NCBI RefSeq assembly: GCF_900215725.1 | Contig: NZ_LT962469.1 | Location: 44,025-108,024, forward strand | Origin: Ezakiella peruensis | GTDB taxonomy: Bacteria; Bacillota; Clostridia; Tissierellales; Peptoniphilaceae | Direction of reading: 5' to 3' | Length of the DNA: 64,000 bases | Shown here: positions 10,101 through 16,502 of the stretch, piece after piece | Numbering within the stretch: the first letter of the stretch is position 1 | Layout of the letters: every line of letters starts with the position of its first letter | Position numbers and translations under genes: made by a program | The notes under the pieces: generated by a model | Seen by the model: only the letters and a program-made list of their open reading frames with translations | Database searches by the model: none | What the model was told of the DNA's origin: nothing

Positions 10101-10523
10101 AAAAATCTACTAAAAACTTATGATGCATACGCAGCAATACCAAATATTGTAAAAGGTGCTAATGACACAAATTACAGAAACTGGGTAAACGGTAAAATTG
10201 TTGCTTATGAAAATAGCATTGAAGCTGATAAGACAACAGCAGCTCAAAAGAGAGTAGATTCTTACAGAGATTCAGAAGCTAGAAGAATTGCTAACGAATT
10301 CGCACGTGTAATGAATAACTACACAGACGAAGTTAATGCTAAACCAGCTGTAGATGCTAAAATTGACGATGTTAATAACGCTATTACAGCTCTAAAAGGC
10401 AAAGATTTCACAGTAGCAAATGCTTCAGAAGAAACAGCTAAGAAAGCAGAAGTTGATGTTGAAATTAAAAACATCCAAGTTAAAATTGCTGAATACGAAG
10501 CTGCAGCTAAAGCAGCAAAATAA
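7119..10523 (+). CDS. SLH-domain surface protein (probable S-layer protein)
   Basis: A secreted protein of 1,134 residues. The signal peptide MRKTLSIVLSLLMVLSIFAP is followed by VFA and a cleavage site before EEE. SLH-like repeats fill about residues 30-200 (FADMNAAHWANGY, then FMPGRSISYAEIATTLVRYL) and would bind pyruvylated wall polysaccharide. The long middle is rich in Tyr and Asp with beta-type character, and the last 250 residues are Ala/Lys-rich and helical. Codon use is strongly biased (AGA, GTT, GCT, CTA), as expected for a very abundant protein. I start at ATG 7119, 10 nt after AGGAGG, because the upstream in-frame ATG has no ribosome site and would bury the signal peptide. The gene is monocistronic. 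Confidence 0.85.
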   Translation: MRKTLSIVLSLLMVLSIFAPVFAEEEVTAENIAKDEEFIEFLKEQNIIEGDKSGDLMLDKDIDRASFAAILVRADGKDAVAKSVATLPSKFADMNAAHWANGYATVAHDNLWMKGNPSNEFMPGRSISYAEIATTLVRYLGEEKDGMVYPTSYIAKATELGLFKGTEEIAGEYTKNAVRRNVFMMLYNALSREDFGKYNVYKMIVLENNRVAQLGKNQIKAEVLSVVQMANNVDERGVAKIGQQMVFDIENVKVENGLADTENLMGKVANFTVDQNGKLVKVVVDNTNYEYYWGGFEASADAKTFAIAGKKFNVRFDERYYTEDYRYRGTERDDRVYRTYVTNDRRAENYNYLDFAKKLDAEVINANFARITVRDGMVLFVDAYNYTDIAPVQKVERDGNDVYYWNDARDAAVERMTPAPRIIGYTEKDGFRLISKSDIKADDTIHWMDGLTLVRQDAKLDTNLVKTYIDKYGEFAVLKVAEDASDAFYLNSKKFSDIPFQSVYAYDDNHFRRLDSRAQIDGMVGADVKVLLDVFGDIQLITSHEKFTDRLALVDKVISAKGMEFYLPNAPEEVKFRLTDSWDSNYYRYGWNATQTWRFDKFNRLDLVYTAADKDGNAKKVAMIDGFAYGYDKDTEDYNFDGHKWAYAAFIDARRDFVRVGSKDYRYTDETDVFVINIDPRTGKRDYVISKVTLADVKKYNAGNTDLMAAVLTEKEYADFLDKIDVATWGRYNDARDDFAKAIIFTNYKGPQADLEKPEIGRIARIDNYSNVVEIEVSRGMFEEFKIAPGSAVNMRNRGLIGEYVEFRRVKDSDPKAARFDAIITATAEGKVEDRRAYSIKLEGHSAFKTDVNTKEFGDSRLDYAWVYVRGGYADLIVYTKPGAVPAPELVPTDYVDYNLFKAALATASTTKSATDIKAALKAYEDLSEAAKKLLVTEAEKKALDALEDTVPEVKFQADYDKAFKALKAFNDRMDNKTGDDKHKITTAEEYEEAKNLLKTYDAYAAIPNIVKGANDTNYRNWVNGKIVAYENSIEADKTTAAQKRVDSYRDSEARRIANEFARVMNNYTDEVNAKPAVDAKIDDVNNAITALKGKDFTVANASEETAKKAEVDVEIKNIQVKIAEYEAAAKAAK

Positions 10524-10547
10524 TTAAGACTTAGTTCTTATTACACC

Positions 10548-10573
10548 AAAAAAGACCCTCTGGGGTCTTTTTT
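10548..10573 (+). terminator. Terminator of the SLH gene
   Basis: AAAAAAGACCC / TCTG / GGGTCTTTTTT, 25 nt after the stop codon. Confidence 0.9.
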
Positions 10574-10626
10574 GATACATAAAATACCTCACTCCTCATA
10601 GATCATTCCCCTAACTTTCCTCAAAC

Positions 10627-10654
10627 TTGACAAAACATATACTTATGTTATAAT
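10627..10654 (+). promoter_or_regulatory. Promoter of the 274-aa membrane protein gene
   Basis: TTGACA (10627-10632) and TATAAT (10649-10654) with 16-bp spacing. Confidence 0.75.
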
Positions 10655-10700
10655 ATGCTAAAGGAATATAACTGAGTAAATAATAGGAGGATATAAATTT

Positions 10701-11525
10701 ATGAGAAATTTAAAGTTTAATGTACAAGAGTTCTTTAAGGAAAAATGGCGAAAATTTAAAAAGTTCTTTAAAAGTTTTGCTGTGAAATTTGTAGAAAAAC
10801 ATGAAAAAATAAAAAGCAAATATAATGTTGGACGAATTTTTAAACAACAAGAAAAATTTAGAAATAAAATATACGAAGAGAGCTGTAATAAATGTTATAT
10901 TAATAAGATATACGGCTTTAGTGGATTGGCTATCATAATCTTAGCTATATTGTTTTTAGCTCAACCTAAAATAAACTTTGGTTTTTGGTTTAGATTTACT
11001 TTAAGCTTATTATTTGTAGCGTTCTTTTTTAATATTATCTCATTTACTATATCAGATTTAAAATATATTTTTGATAGTGTATTCAAGTTTACTTTTCGAG
11101 GTACATCAACTTTTTTTATAGGCAGCTTTTGTATTTTTTCTATTTTATTTATTTTTACAGAGAAAATTAAATTTTCATATTATTTTGCAGTTGTTATTAT
11201 GGTTCCACTATGGTCATATTTAAGTACTCTAGATGATTTAGAAGTTGCTAAAATTGGTAATGGGATAATTTCAGCTTTTGTAACTTTGGGACTTGAGTTT
11301 ACAGGTAATTTAAGAGGCTCAATTGTATTTAATGATTCTGCAATAGGAAATCTTGCAGATCCTAACTTTATGAATAAAATTAAAATAGACGAAAACATTT
11401 GGAAAATTCTTCTTTTTCCATTTGTTGCAGCAACATTAATCGGCTTAATTTCTTGTGAGTATAAAGAGTTTTGGATTAAAAGATACGGTAAATCTACTGA
11501 GGAAATTTATTCTAAATATGAGTGA
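10701..11525 (+). CDS. Integral membrane protein of unknown function
   Basis: 274 residues. A very basic, amphipathic N-terminus (about 85 residues, rich in Lys and Phe) includes CNKC and precedes about five hydrophobic segments: GLAIIILAILFLAQ, FTLSLLFVAFFFNIISF, TFFIGSFCIFSILFIF, YYFAVVIMVPLWSYL and ILLFPFVAATLIGLIS. I do not recognise the family. TAGGAGG is 10 nt before the ATG. It is flanked by its own promoter and terminator and is much richer in A and T than the SLH gene next to it. Confidence 0.7.
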   Translation: MRNLKFNVQEFFKEKWRKFKKFFKSFAVKFVEKHEKIKSKYNVGRIFKQQEKFRNKIYEESCNKCYINKIYGFSGLAIIILAILFLAQPKINFGFWFRFTLSLLFVAFFFNIISFTISDLKYIFDSVFKFTFRGTSTFFIGSFCIFSILFIFTEKIKFSYYFAVVIMVPLWSYLSTLDDLEVAKIGNGIISAFVTLGLEFTGNLRGSIVFNDSAIGNLADPNFMNKIKIDENIWKILLFPFVAATLIGLISCEYKEFWIKRYGKSTEEIYSKYE

Positions 11526-11540
11526 GGTAGAATAATAAAA

Positions 11541-11563
11541 ACAGACCCTTCGGGGTCTTTTTT
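11541..11563 (+). terminator. Terminator after the membrane protein gene
   Basis: AGACCC / TTCG / GGGTCT followed by T6. Confidence 0.88.
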
Positions 11564-11734
11564 GTATATATGTTGTCATAGGGTAGCAGATTGTGCAAAT
11601 TGTCTTTCAATTATACATTGTGGATCGGGAAATAACGAACTCCCCTTGTGGGATTGGAGAATTTTCAATTATACAATAACAATAATAAAATATGGATGAA
11701 TATAATTATAATATGTATATATTTCAGCACGTAT

Positions 11735-11757
11735 GTAGGGGCTACTTTATGTAGCCC
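11735..11757 (+). repeat. REP hairpin, GGGCTAC stem type
   Basis: GTAG then GGGCTAC / TTTAT / GTAGCCC, in the 300-bp gap between two convergent genes. Nothing else is recognised in the gap besides the two terminators. Confidence 0.8.
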
Positions 11758-11789
11758 GAAAAGCCGTGCCCAAAAGATTAATTGCACGC

Positions 11790-11814
11790 AAAAAGAGGGC
11801 TCACGCCCTCTTTT
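11790..11814 (-). terminator. Terminator of the sigma factor gene
   Basis: On the minus strand AAAAGAGGGC / GTGA / GCCCTCTTTTT lies immediately after the stop codon. Confidence 0.88.
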
Positions 11815-11823
11815 CATTATGTC

Positions 11824-12666
11824 TTATTCCACATTCTTATTCGTTTTCTTACCCCCTCCCTTATACACGTCTTCATCATTTACAATATCTCTCATAGACA
11901 AATTTTCCCGTGTAGACATTTTTTGCAACTTCCTCATTCCTGTTTCCTTCAAGTAATACACCTTCCTTTTGCTGATGCCCATTATTTTGCTAACCTCAGA
12001 TGCCCGCATGTCCATTAAAAATGTTAATTCAATTACGGTTCTTTCGTCTGGGTCCAGGGTTGAGAGGAGTCTGGCGACCAGCATTTTATTTTCGTGGGCG
12101 GCGATTGCCATGACCGATGGTTGGTCCTTTGCTTTGATCTTATCTATGTCGTCTGTTTCTCGTCTGATCAGGCGTTTGTATTTGTTTATATAAAAGAGTT
12201 TGAGCCTGGTCTTTAAATATCCTCCGATTGTGCCCTTGGCAGGATCGTATTCCTTCATGGCCTCGATCACCTCGACAACCCCGTCTTGGTATAGGTCGTC
12301 AAAAAATCCCGGCAAATTGCAATACCTTGTTATCGACGCCAAGATCAGCGGCCTATAATCCTCAATAATTTTTTCAATTTTTTTCATATAATCATCCACC
12401 CCCGTGTTATTATTTTTATTTTCCATTTTATTTTCATATTCACGTTCATTGTCAACGCGAAGATTTTTTGTCCGAAATAAATCGGACGCTACCACGAAAT
12501 CTTCGATTAAATCGTTCCTATTATTTTTTCCATCTATATCGTGGACATCTCGATTGCCTAGGCTCGAAGCCGGGCAATCGAGGTTTATATTACGTTCATC
12601 GTTCCCATTGTTCTCATCATTTATATTTTCAATGTTTTTATTTCTTTTTTCATTTCCTTCGTTCAT
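11824..12666 (-). CDS. Sigma-70 family RNA polymerase sigma factor with palindrome-derived N-terminal region
   Basis: 280 residues. Region 2 is about residues 95-165 (DDLYQDGVVEVIEAMKEYDP, then YINKYKRL). Region 4 is about 205-255 (LSTLDPDERTVIELTFLMDM, then SEVSKIMGISKRKVYYLKE, a helix-turn-helix). Regions 1 and 3 are absent, as in alternative or ECF-like factors. The first 95 residues are Asn/Glu-rich and low in complexity; two DNA palindromes are translated inside them in frame (12458-12505 and 12551-12580). GAGGTG precedes ATG 12666; internal starts such as MENKN or MKKIE would give a conventional sigma without the tail. No anti-sigma gene is adjacent. The target regulon is unknown. Confidence 0.8.
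   Translation of the reverse strand: MNEGNEKRNKNIENINDENNGNDERNINLDCPASSLGNRDVHDIDGKNNRNDLIEDFVVASDLFRTKNLRVDNEREYENKMENKNNNTGVDDYMKKIEKIIEDYRPLILASITRYCNLPGFFDDLYQDGVVEVIEAMKEYDPAKGTIGGYLKTRLKLFYINKYKRLIRRETDDIDKIKAKDQPSVMAIAAHENKMLVARLLSTLDPDERTVIELTFLMDMRASEVSKIMGISKRKVYYLKETGMRKLQKMSTRENLSMRDIVNDEDVYKGGGKKTNKNVE
12458..12505 (-). repeat. GTAG REP with inverted arms inside the sigma factor reading frame
   Basis: The REP at 12470-12492 (GTAGC + GTCCGA/TCGGAC, loop TTTAT) is flanked by perfect arms CGAAGATTT (12458-12466) and AAATCTTCG (12497-12505). The unit is 48 nt, exactly 16 codons, and translates as part of EDFVVASDLFRTKNLRV without breaking the frame. Confidence 0.8.
12551..12580. 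repeat. Second palindrome inside the sigma factor reading frame
   Basis: CGATTGCC (12551-12558) and GGCAATCG (12573-12580) form a perfect stem with a 14-nt loop. The span is 30 nt, ten codons, and is translated in frame. Confidence 0.65.
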
Positions 12667-12807
12667 TTTTTCACCTCGTATACATTATTTTCGCCTGACC
12701 CCGCACGCGATTTCCGGTTTCGTATCACGAAGTCAAACTACATATATTATAACACAAAATTCTTATATGTAAATAGAATTTCCTCAATCCCCAAACATGG
12801 ATGTGGC

Positions 12808-12833
12808 GTAACGGCGATCCTGAAATGGTCGCC
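12808..12833 (+). repeat. REP variant with GTAA head
   Basis: GTAAC + GGCGATCC / TGAAAT / GGTCGCC. The flanks ATGGATGTGG and CACTCGTTCGCGAATGCGGA are shared with the copy at 36405-36430, so a longer unit of about 60 bp is duplicated. Confidence 0.75.
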
Positions 12834-12870
12834 ACTCGTTCGCGAATGCGGACGAGCCTTTAAAAAATAA

Positions 12871-12910
12871 TTGAAATATTGTCACGGATATGATACAATA
12901 TTCGTGACAA
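12871..12910 (+). promoter_or_regulatory. Promoter and palindromic operator of the AbiE-type TA operon
   Basis: TTGAAA (12871-12876) and TACAAT (12894-12899) with 17-bp spacing. A 32-bp near-perfect palindrome at 12879-12910 (TTGTCACGGATA ... TATTCGTGACAA) covers the spacer and -10 box, the position expected of an operator bound by the antitoxin. The same palindrome recurs at 14518-14549. Confidence 0.75.
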
Positions 12911-12922
12911 AGGAGGGTTGTA

Positions 12923-13534
12923 ATGAGTTCATATATGGAAATAATATCAGATAAAATAAATAGTTTTGACTCACATAAAGTATTTTTTGCAAATGACTTT
13001 TTAGATATTGCATCTAATGCTACGGTTAGACAGATATTAAAAAGATTAGCAGATGAAGATAAAATTAAGCGTGTCATTGATGGCTTTTATTATAATCCAA
13101 GTTACAGTGAATTAATTGGGGAGTTCGAAGCAGTATCAATCCACGAACTGGCCTTAGCAATTGCAAGAAAATACAATTGGAATATTGCACCATATAATAG
13201 TACAGCCTTAAATTTATTAGGACTTTCAACACAAGTACCAACTCACTATAAATATATATCTAGTGGAAGATATAAGGAATATAAAATTGGGGATACGGTT
13301 TTAGAATTTAAAAAAGTAAATCCAGGAGAGATTGCTAATATGTCTCTGAAGACAGCGACTGTAATTCAGGCAATTAAGTCTTTAGGAAAAGAAAGTATTA
13401 ATGACCAAATTATCCAAAAAATAAGAGAAAACTTAACTGAAAAAGAAAAATTGGATTTAATGAATGAATCAAAATCAGTTCCATCATGGATATATGAAGT
13501 GATAAGGGAAATTTGCGAGGATAAAGATGAATAA
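12923..13534 (+). CDS. AbiEi-type antitoxin / transcriptional regulator
   Basis: 203 residues. The N-terminal winged helix (FFANDFLDIASNATVRQILK, then KIKRVIDGFYYNP) is followed by the AbiEi-type core (HELALAIARKYNWNIAPYNS, ALNLLGLSTQVPTHYKYIS). This is the DUF6088/AbiEi antitoxin family of type IV systems, which neutralises the nucleotidyltransferase toxin without direct binding and represses its own operon. AGGAGG precedes the ATG. Its 3' end overlaps the toxin gene by 8 nt, so translation is coupled. A role in phage exclusion is known for AbiE in other hosts and inferred here. Confidence 0.85.
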   Translation: MSSYMEIISDKINSFDSHKVFFANDFLDIASNATVRQILKRLADEDKIKRVIDGFYYNPSYSELIGEFEAVSIHELALAIARKYNWNIAPYNSTALNLLGLSTQVPTHYKYISSGRYKEYKIGDTVLEFKKVNPGEIANMSLKTATVIQAIKSLGKESINDQIIQKIRENLTEKEKLDLMNESKSVPSWIYEVIREICEDKDE

Positions 13535-14510
13535 GTTTTATGTAGAAAACAAAGAAGATCTAAGGATTTTAATAGTAAATACTGCAAGAAAGAAAAATGT
13601 ATCTGAGGCAGTTATTGAAAAAGACTATTGGGTTACTTTTATCTTAGACTATCTATTTAATGAAAACAAATGGAAAGATTATTTAACTTTCAAGGGTGGC
13701 ACATCTCTTTCCAAATGTTTTGGACTTATAGAAAGATTTTCTGAAGATATAGATTTGATATTAGATTGGCGAGTATTAGGATATGAAGAAAAAGAACCAT
13801 GGATAGAAAGATCAAATACCAAGCAAGATAAATTTAACAAAGCAGTTAATGAAAAGACAGAAATATTTTTAAGGGATAAACTTTTACCAGTTTTAGATAG
13901 AGATCTTGAAAGTTTTGAGCTTGAATTTTCAATTGATACATTTGATCCTCAAACTATTTTATGTAGGTATCCAAAAATATTTGATTCTAACTATTTAACA
14001 CAGAGTATTAGACTTGAAATAGGCAGCCTTGCAGCATGGACTCCAGCAATTGATGTTGAAATTTTGCCAATAATTGGAGAGGCTTATCCAAATGTATTTA
14101 AAGAAAAAACAAGTATAAGAACAGTGTCAGCGGAGAGAACTTTTTGGGAAAAAGCGACAATTCTACACCACGAAGCAAACAGACCTATGGACTCTTCTAT
14201 GCCGCACAGGTATGCAAGACACTTCTATGACTTATATAAAATAGCAAATTCAGATTTTAAAGATAAGGCTTTAAAAGATAGAGATTTATTAAAAAGAGTA
14301 ATTGATTTTAAAATGAAATTTTATCCAAGAAAATGGGCAAGGTACGAAGAAGCTTTAAGTGGCAAATTGAAATTGCTTCCAAGACAAGAACGCTTTAAAG
14401 AAATTGAAAAAGACTATAAGGCTATGGCGGAAATGATTTATGGAAACTATCCAAGTTTTGAGGAGATTATTAGAGTTCTTCAAGATTTGGAGGAAGAAAT
14501 GAATAGATAG
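13527..14510 (+). CDS. AbiEii/AbiGii-family nucleotidyltransferase toxin
   Basis: 327 residues. The family motifs are intact: EKDYW (31-35), the nucleotidyltransferase loop KGGTSLSK (56-63), and SEDIDL (72-77), whose D74 and D76 are the metal ligands. A later RTVSAERTFWEKATILHHEA segment and the HRYARHFYDLYKI helix are also typical. AbiEii-type toxins transfer nucleotides to RNA targets such as tRNA. It is paired with the upstream antitoxin. AT-rich codon use matches its partner and differs from the flanking genes, which suggests the pair moved as a unit. Confidence 0.88.
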   Translation: MNKFYVENKEDLRILIVNTARKKNVSEAVIEKDYWVTFILDYLFNENKWKDYLTFKGGTSLSKCFGLIERFSEDIDLILDWRVLGYEEKEPWIERSNTKQDKFNKAVNEKTEIFLRDKLLPVLDRDLESFELEFSIDTFDPQTILCRYPKIFDSNYLTQSIRLEIGSLAAWTPAIDVEILPIIGEAYPNVFKEKTSIRTVSAERTFWEKATILHHEANRPMDSSMPHRYARHFYDLYKIANSDFKDKALKDRDLLKRVIDFKMKFYPRKWARYEEALSGKLKLLPRQERFKEIEKDYKAMAEMIYGNYPSFEEIIRVLQDLEEEMNR

Positions 14511-14517
14511 ATGGGAA

Positions 14518-14549
14518 TTGTCACGGATATGATACAGTATCCGTGACAA
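14518..14549. repeat. Second copy of the TA operator palindrome
   Basis: TTGTCACGGATA ... TATCCGTGACAA differs from the operator at 12879-12910 by only two bases in 32. It begins 5 nt after the toxin stop codon, so the two-gene cassette has a matching palindrome at each end. Confidence 0.8.
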
Positions 14550-14570
14550 AAACACAGAGAGAAATGTTTT

Positions 14571-14600
14571 AAACTGGTCGAATTCGACCAGTTTTTATTT
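14571..14600 (+). terminator. Terminator of the TA operon
   Basis: AAACTGGTCGAA/TTCGACCAGTTT is a perfect 12-bp palindrome followed by TTATTTT. Confidence 0.85.
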
Positions 14601-14732
14601 TGCTCTTTTATTGTGAATAAATTTTTAAAAAATATTTTTCGATTTTTCCGTAATTTTTCCTCGCTCAGGATATCTATATATGCAAGGGGTTAAAAAGGCC
14701 TTGCAAAAATATAATTCTAAGGAGGAGAAAGA

Positions 14733-14927
14733 ATGAAAGTTGTATTAAAACTTAAAAAGGAAAGGGATGGCAAGGAATATTTGTCTTCCAAGACAATCAA
14801 CAATGTGGCTGACACGGCTACTAGGGAAAATATCCTGATGATGGCTGATGGTTTTCATAGCCTTATTGGCCTAGATATGCCAGAGGTCCACAAGGTTGTA
14901 ACCGAAGTCTACAAGTTTGGTGCTTAA
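14733..14927 (+). CDS. DUF1659-like small protein
   Basis: 64 residues, MKVVLKLKKERDGKEYLSSK then TINNV, DTATRENILMMADGF and a C-terminal helix. This matches the small beta-alpha proteins annotated DUF1659, commonly paired with DUF2922 genes in Firmicutes. AAGGAGG is correctly spaced. It is the first of three tightly packed small genes. Function is unknown. Confidence 0.65.
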   Translation: MKVVLKLKKERDGKEYLSSKTINNVADTATRENILMMADGFHSLIGLDMPEVHKVVTEVYKFGA

Positions 14928-14928
14928 G

Positions 14929-15126
14929 ATGATTATAATCTTGGCTACCGGCAAGGGTGGACTCAAAGAAATTAAGTTAGATGTAGACGACCTGTCTCCG
15001 GCCCTCCAGGCTATAACGGAAGCCGCCATTGGCGACGGTACTTTGAACTTGGAGCCGGTCGCTGGCCAGGTCTTTAAGATAAATTTGCGGGATATAGTTA
15101 AGTATATCCTGTCTATGATAAAATAA
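14929..15126 (+). CDS. Small conserved hypothetical protein
   Basis: 65 residues (MIIILATGKGGLKEIKLDVD ... IVKYILSMIK). I place the start at ATG 14929, one base after the previous stop codon; there is no good ribosome site of its own, so translational coupling is likely. Family not recognised; the neighbours are DUF1659 and DUF2922 proteins. Confidence 0.55.
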   Translation: MIIILATGKGGLKEIKLDVDDLSPALQAITEAAIGDGTLNLEPVAGQVFKINLRDIVKYILSMIK

Positions 15127-15141
15127 TATAAGGAGGTAAAT

Positions 15142-15354
15142 ATGAACAAAAGATTGCAATTAAAGTTTGAAAATGCTGAAAAACAAAGCTTTTCAATCTC
15201 TCTATCAGAATTCAAAGAAGGGCTAACAGGCGAGGAAATCAAGCAGGCAACTGCAAAAATCGTCGAGTCAAATACCATTGAGTATAAGGGCAGCCCAGCC
15301 AAAAGCTTATTAGAAGCAAATCTAATCACAATCGAAACCCAAAAACTCGTGTAA
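15142..15354 (+). CDS. DUF2922 family small protein
   Basis: 70 residues. The pattern LKFENAEKQSFSISLSEFKE then LTGEEIKQATAKIVESN and LLEANLITIETQKLV fits DUF2922. AAGGAGG precedes the ATG. It ends the three-gene operon, followed by a terminator. Function unknown. Confidence 0.7.
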   Translation: MNKRLQLKFENAEKQSFSISLSEFKEGLTGEEIKQATAKIVESNTIEYKGSPAKSLLEANLITIETQKLV

Positions 15355-15376
15355 GTCTAGGGTGCTGAGAAAAATA

Positions 15377-15409
15377 AAAAAGAGGTCATACAAATGTATG
15401 GCCTCTTTT
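15377..15409. terminator. Bidirectional terminator
   Basis: AAAAGAGGTCATAC / AAAT / GTATGGCCTCTTTT lies between convergent genes and has T runs on both strands. Confidence 0.85.
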
Positions 15410-15434
15410 CGTTTTTAAATTTAAATTATAATTC

Positions 15435-16421
15435 TTATCCGTTTAAAATTATGTCTTCAAAGTACTTGTAATTGTCTATGAGGACGTCAGTTTCTGGTAT
15501 ATATGAGGCGCCGATGACTTCGTCTGGCTTGTACTCTTCTTTGATTCGCTTCCAAGTCTTGGCGGCTTCGTCTATGTCGCCTTCGATGGATAGGCCCTTG
15601 GAAGTGCGGAGGACAAATTTTTCCATGGAAGTGAGCTCAGGCTCATTGTCTGGGTCCAGCTTCATAAATTCTTTGCGCTCCTTTCTCAAGAATTGCAGGG
15701 AAATATTTTGAGCGTGCTTCTTCAAAGCTTCAGCCTGGTCTTTGTTTTTTGCAATGTTAACAGAAGTGCCCAAGATTACATAGGGTTTGTCCAGATATTT
15801 TGAAGGCCTAAATTCATTTCTGTAAATGCCCAGAGCATAGCCGATGGTATTTGGCGCAAAGTGGCCGGCAAAGGAATATGGGAGGCCGAGCTCTGCTGCT
15901 ATGTGGGCAGATGTTTCCGATGATCCAAGGATTGTTATAGGAATTTTTGATCCAGCGCCAGGATGTGGGGCGACATCTAAGTCCCAAGCCTCGTCGGACA
16001 TATACATTTGCATTTCTTGGATGGCTTTTTTAAAATCTTCTGCTTTATATATATTTCTGTAAATTAACCTTGCCGTCTCCATATCTGTGCCCGGTGCCCG
16101 GCCAATTCCTATGTCCACGCGTCCAGGGTGGAGGATATCAAGGGTGGCATATCTTTCGACAACTTGAAAGGGCGTGTGATTTGGGAGCATTACTCCGCCA
16201 GCCCCAACTGTAATTCTCTCTGTTTGATTTAAAACATGATTTATCATTAAATCTGTGGCAGCGCCCAAAACTCCGGGGCTGTTGTGGTGTTCGGCCAGCC
16301 AGTAGCGGGAAAAATCTTGGTCGTCAGCAAATTTTGCCAGGGCGACTGCTCTGTCTATGGCTGCAATTTGACTTTCGTCTTTGAACTTTGGTATTAAATT
16401 TAAAATTGAAACTTTTGTCAT
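15435..16421 (-). CDS. LLM-class flavin-dependent oxidoreductase
   Basis: 328 residues, a luciferase-like TIM-barrel monooxygenase or reductase. Diagnostic segments are RYWLAEHHNSPGVLGAATDL near residue 40, ITVGAGGVMLPNHTPFQVVE near 75, and DIGIGRAPGTD near 108. These match the YhbW/MsnO8-type subgroup, usually FMN-dependent. The substrate cannot be predicted. ATG 16421 has AAAGGAG upstream; an in-frame upstream start at 16451 would place that site inside the gene. Confidence 0.85.
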   Translation of the reverse strand: MTKVSILNLIPKFKDESQIAAIDRAVALAKFADDQDFSRYWLAEHHNSPGVLGAATDLMINHVLNQTERITVGAGGVMLPNHTPFQVVERYATLDILHPGRVDIGIGRAPGTDMETARLIYRNIYKAEDFKKAIQEMQMYMSDEAWDLDVAPHPGAGSKIPITILGSSETSAHIAAELGLPYSFAGHFAPNTIGYALGIYRNEFRPSKYLDKPYVILGTSVNIAKNKDQAEALKKHAQNISLQFLRKERKEFMKLDPDNEPELTSMEKFVLRTSKGLSIEGDIDEAAKTWKRIKEEYKPDEVIGASYIPETDVLIDNYKYFEDIILNG

Positions 16422-16502
16422 AATAACTCCTTTCAACTTACATTTACCCATTACAGTGAGTTAATAATTATGGTCTTGGGTATTAAATAAGAGAGGTGAA
16501 AT

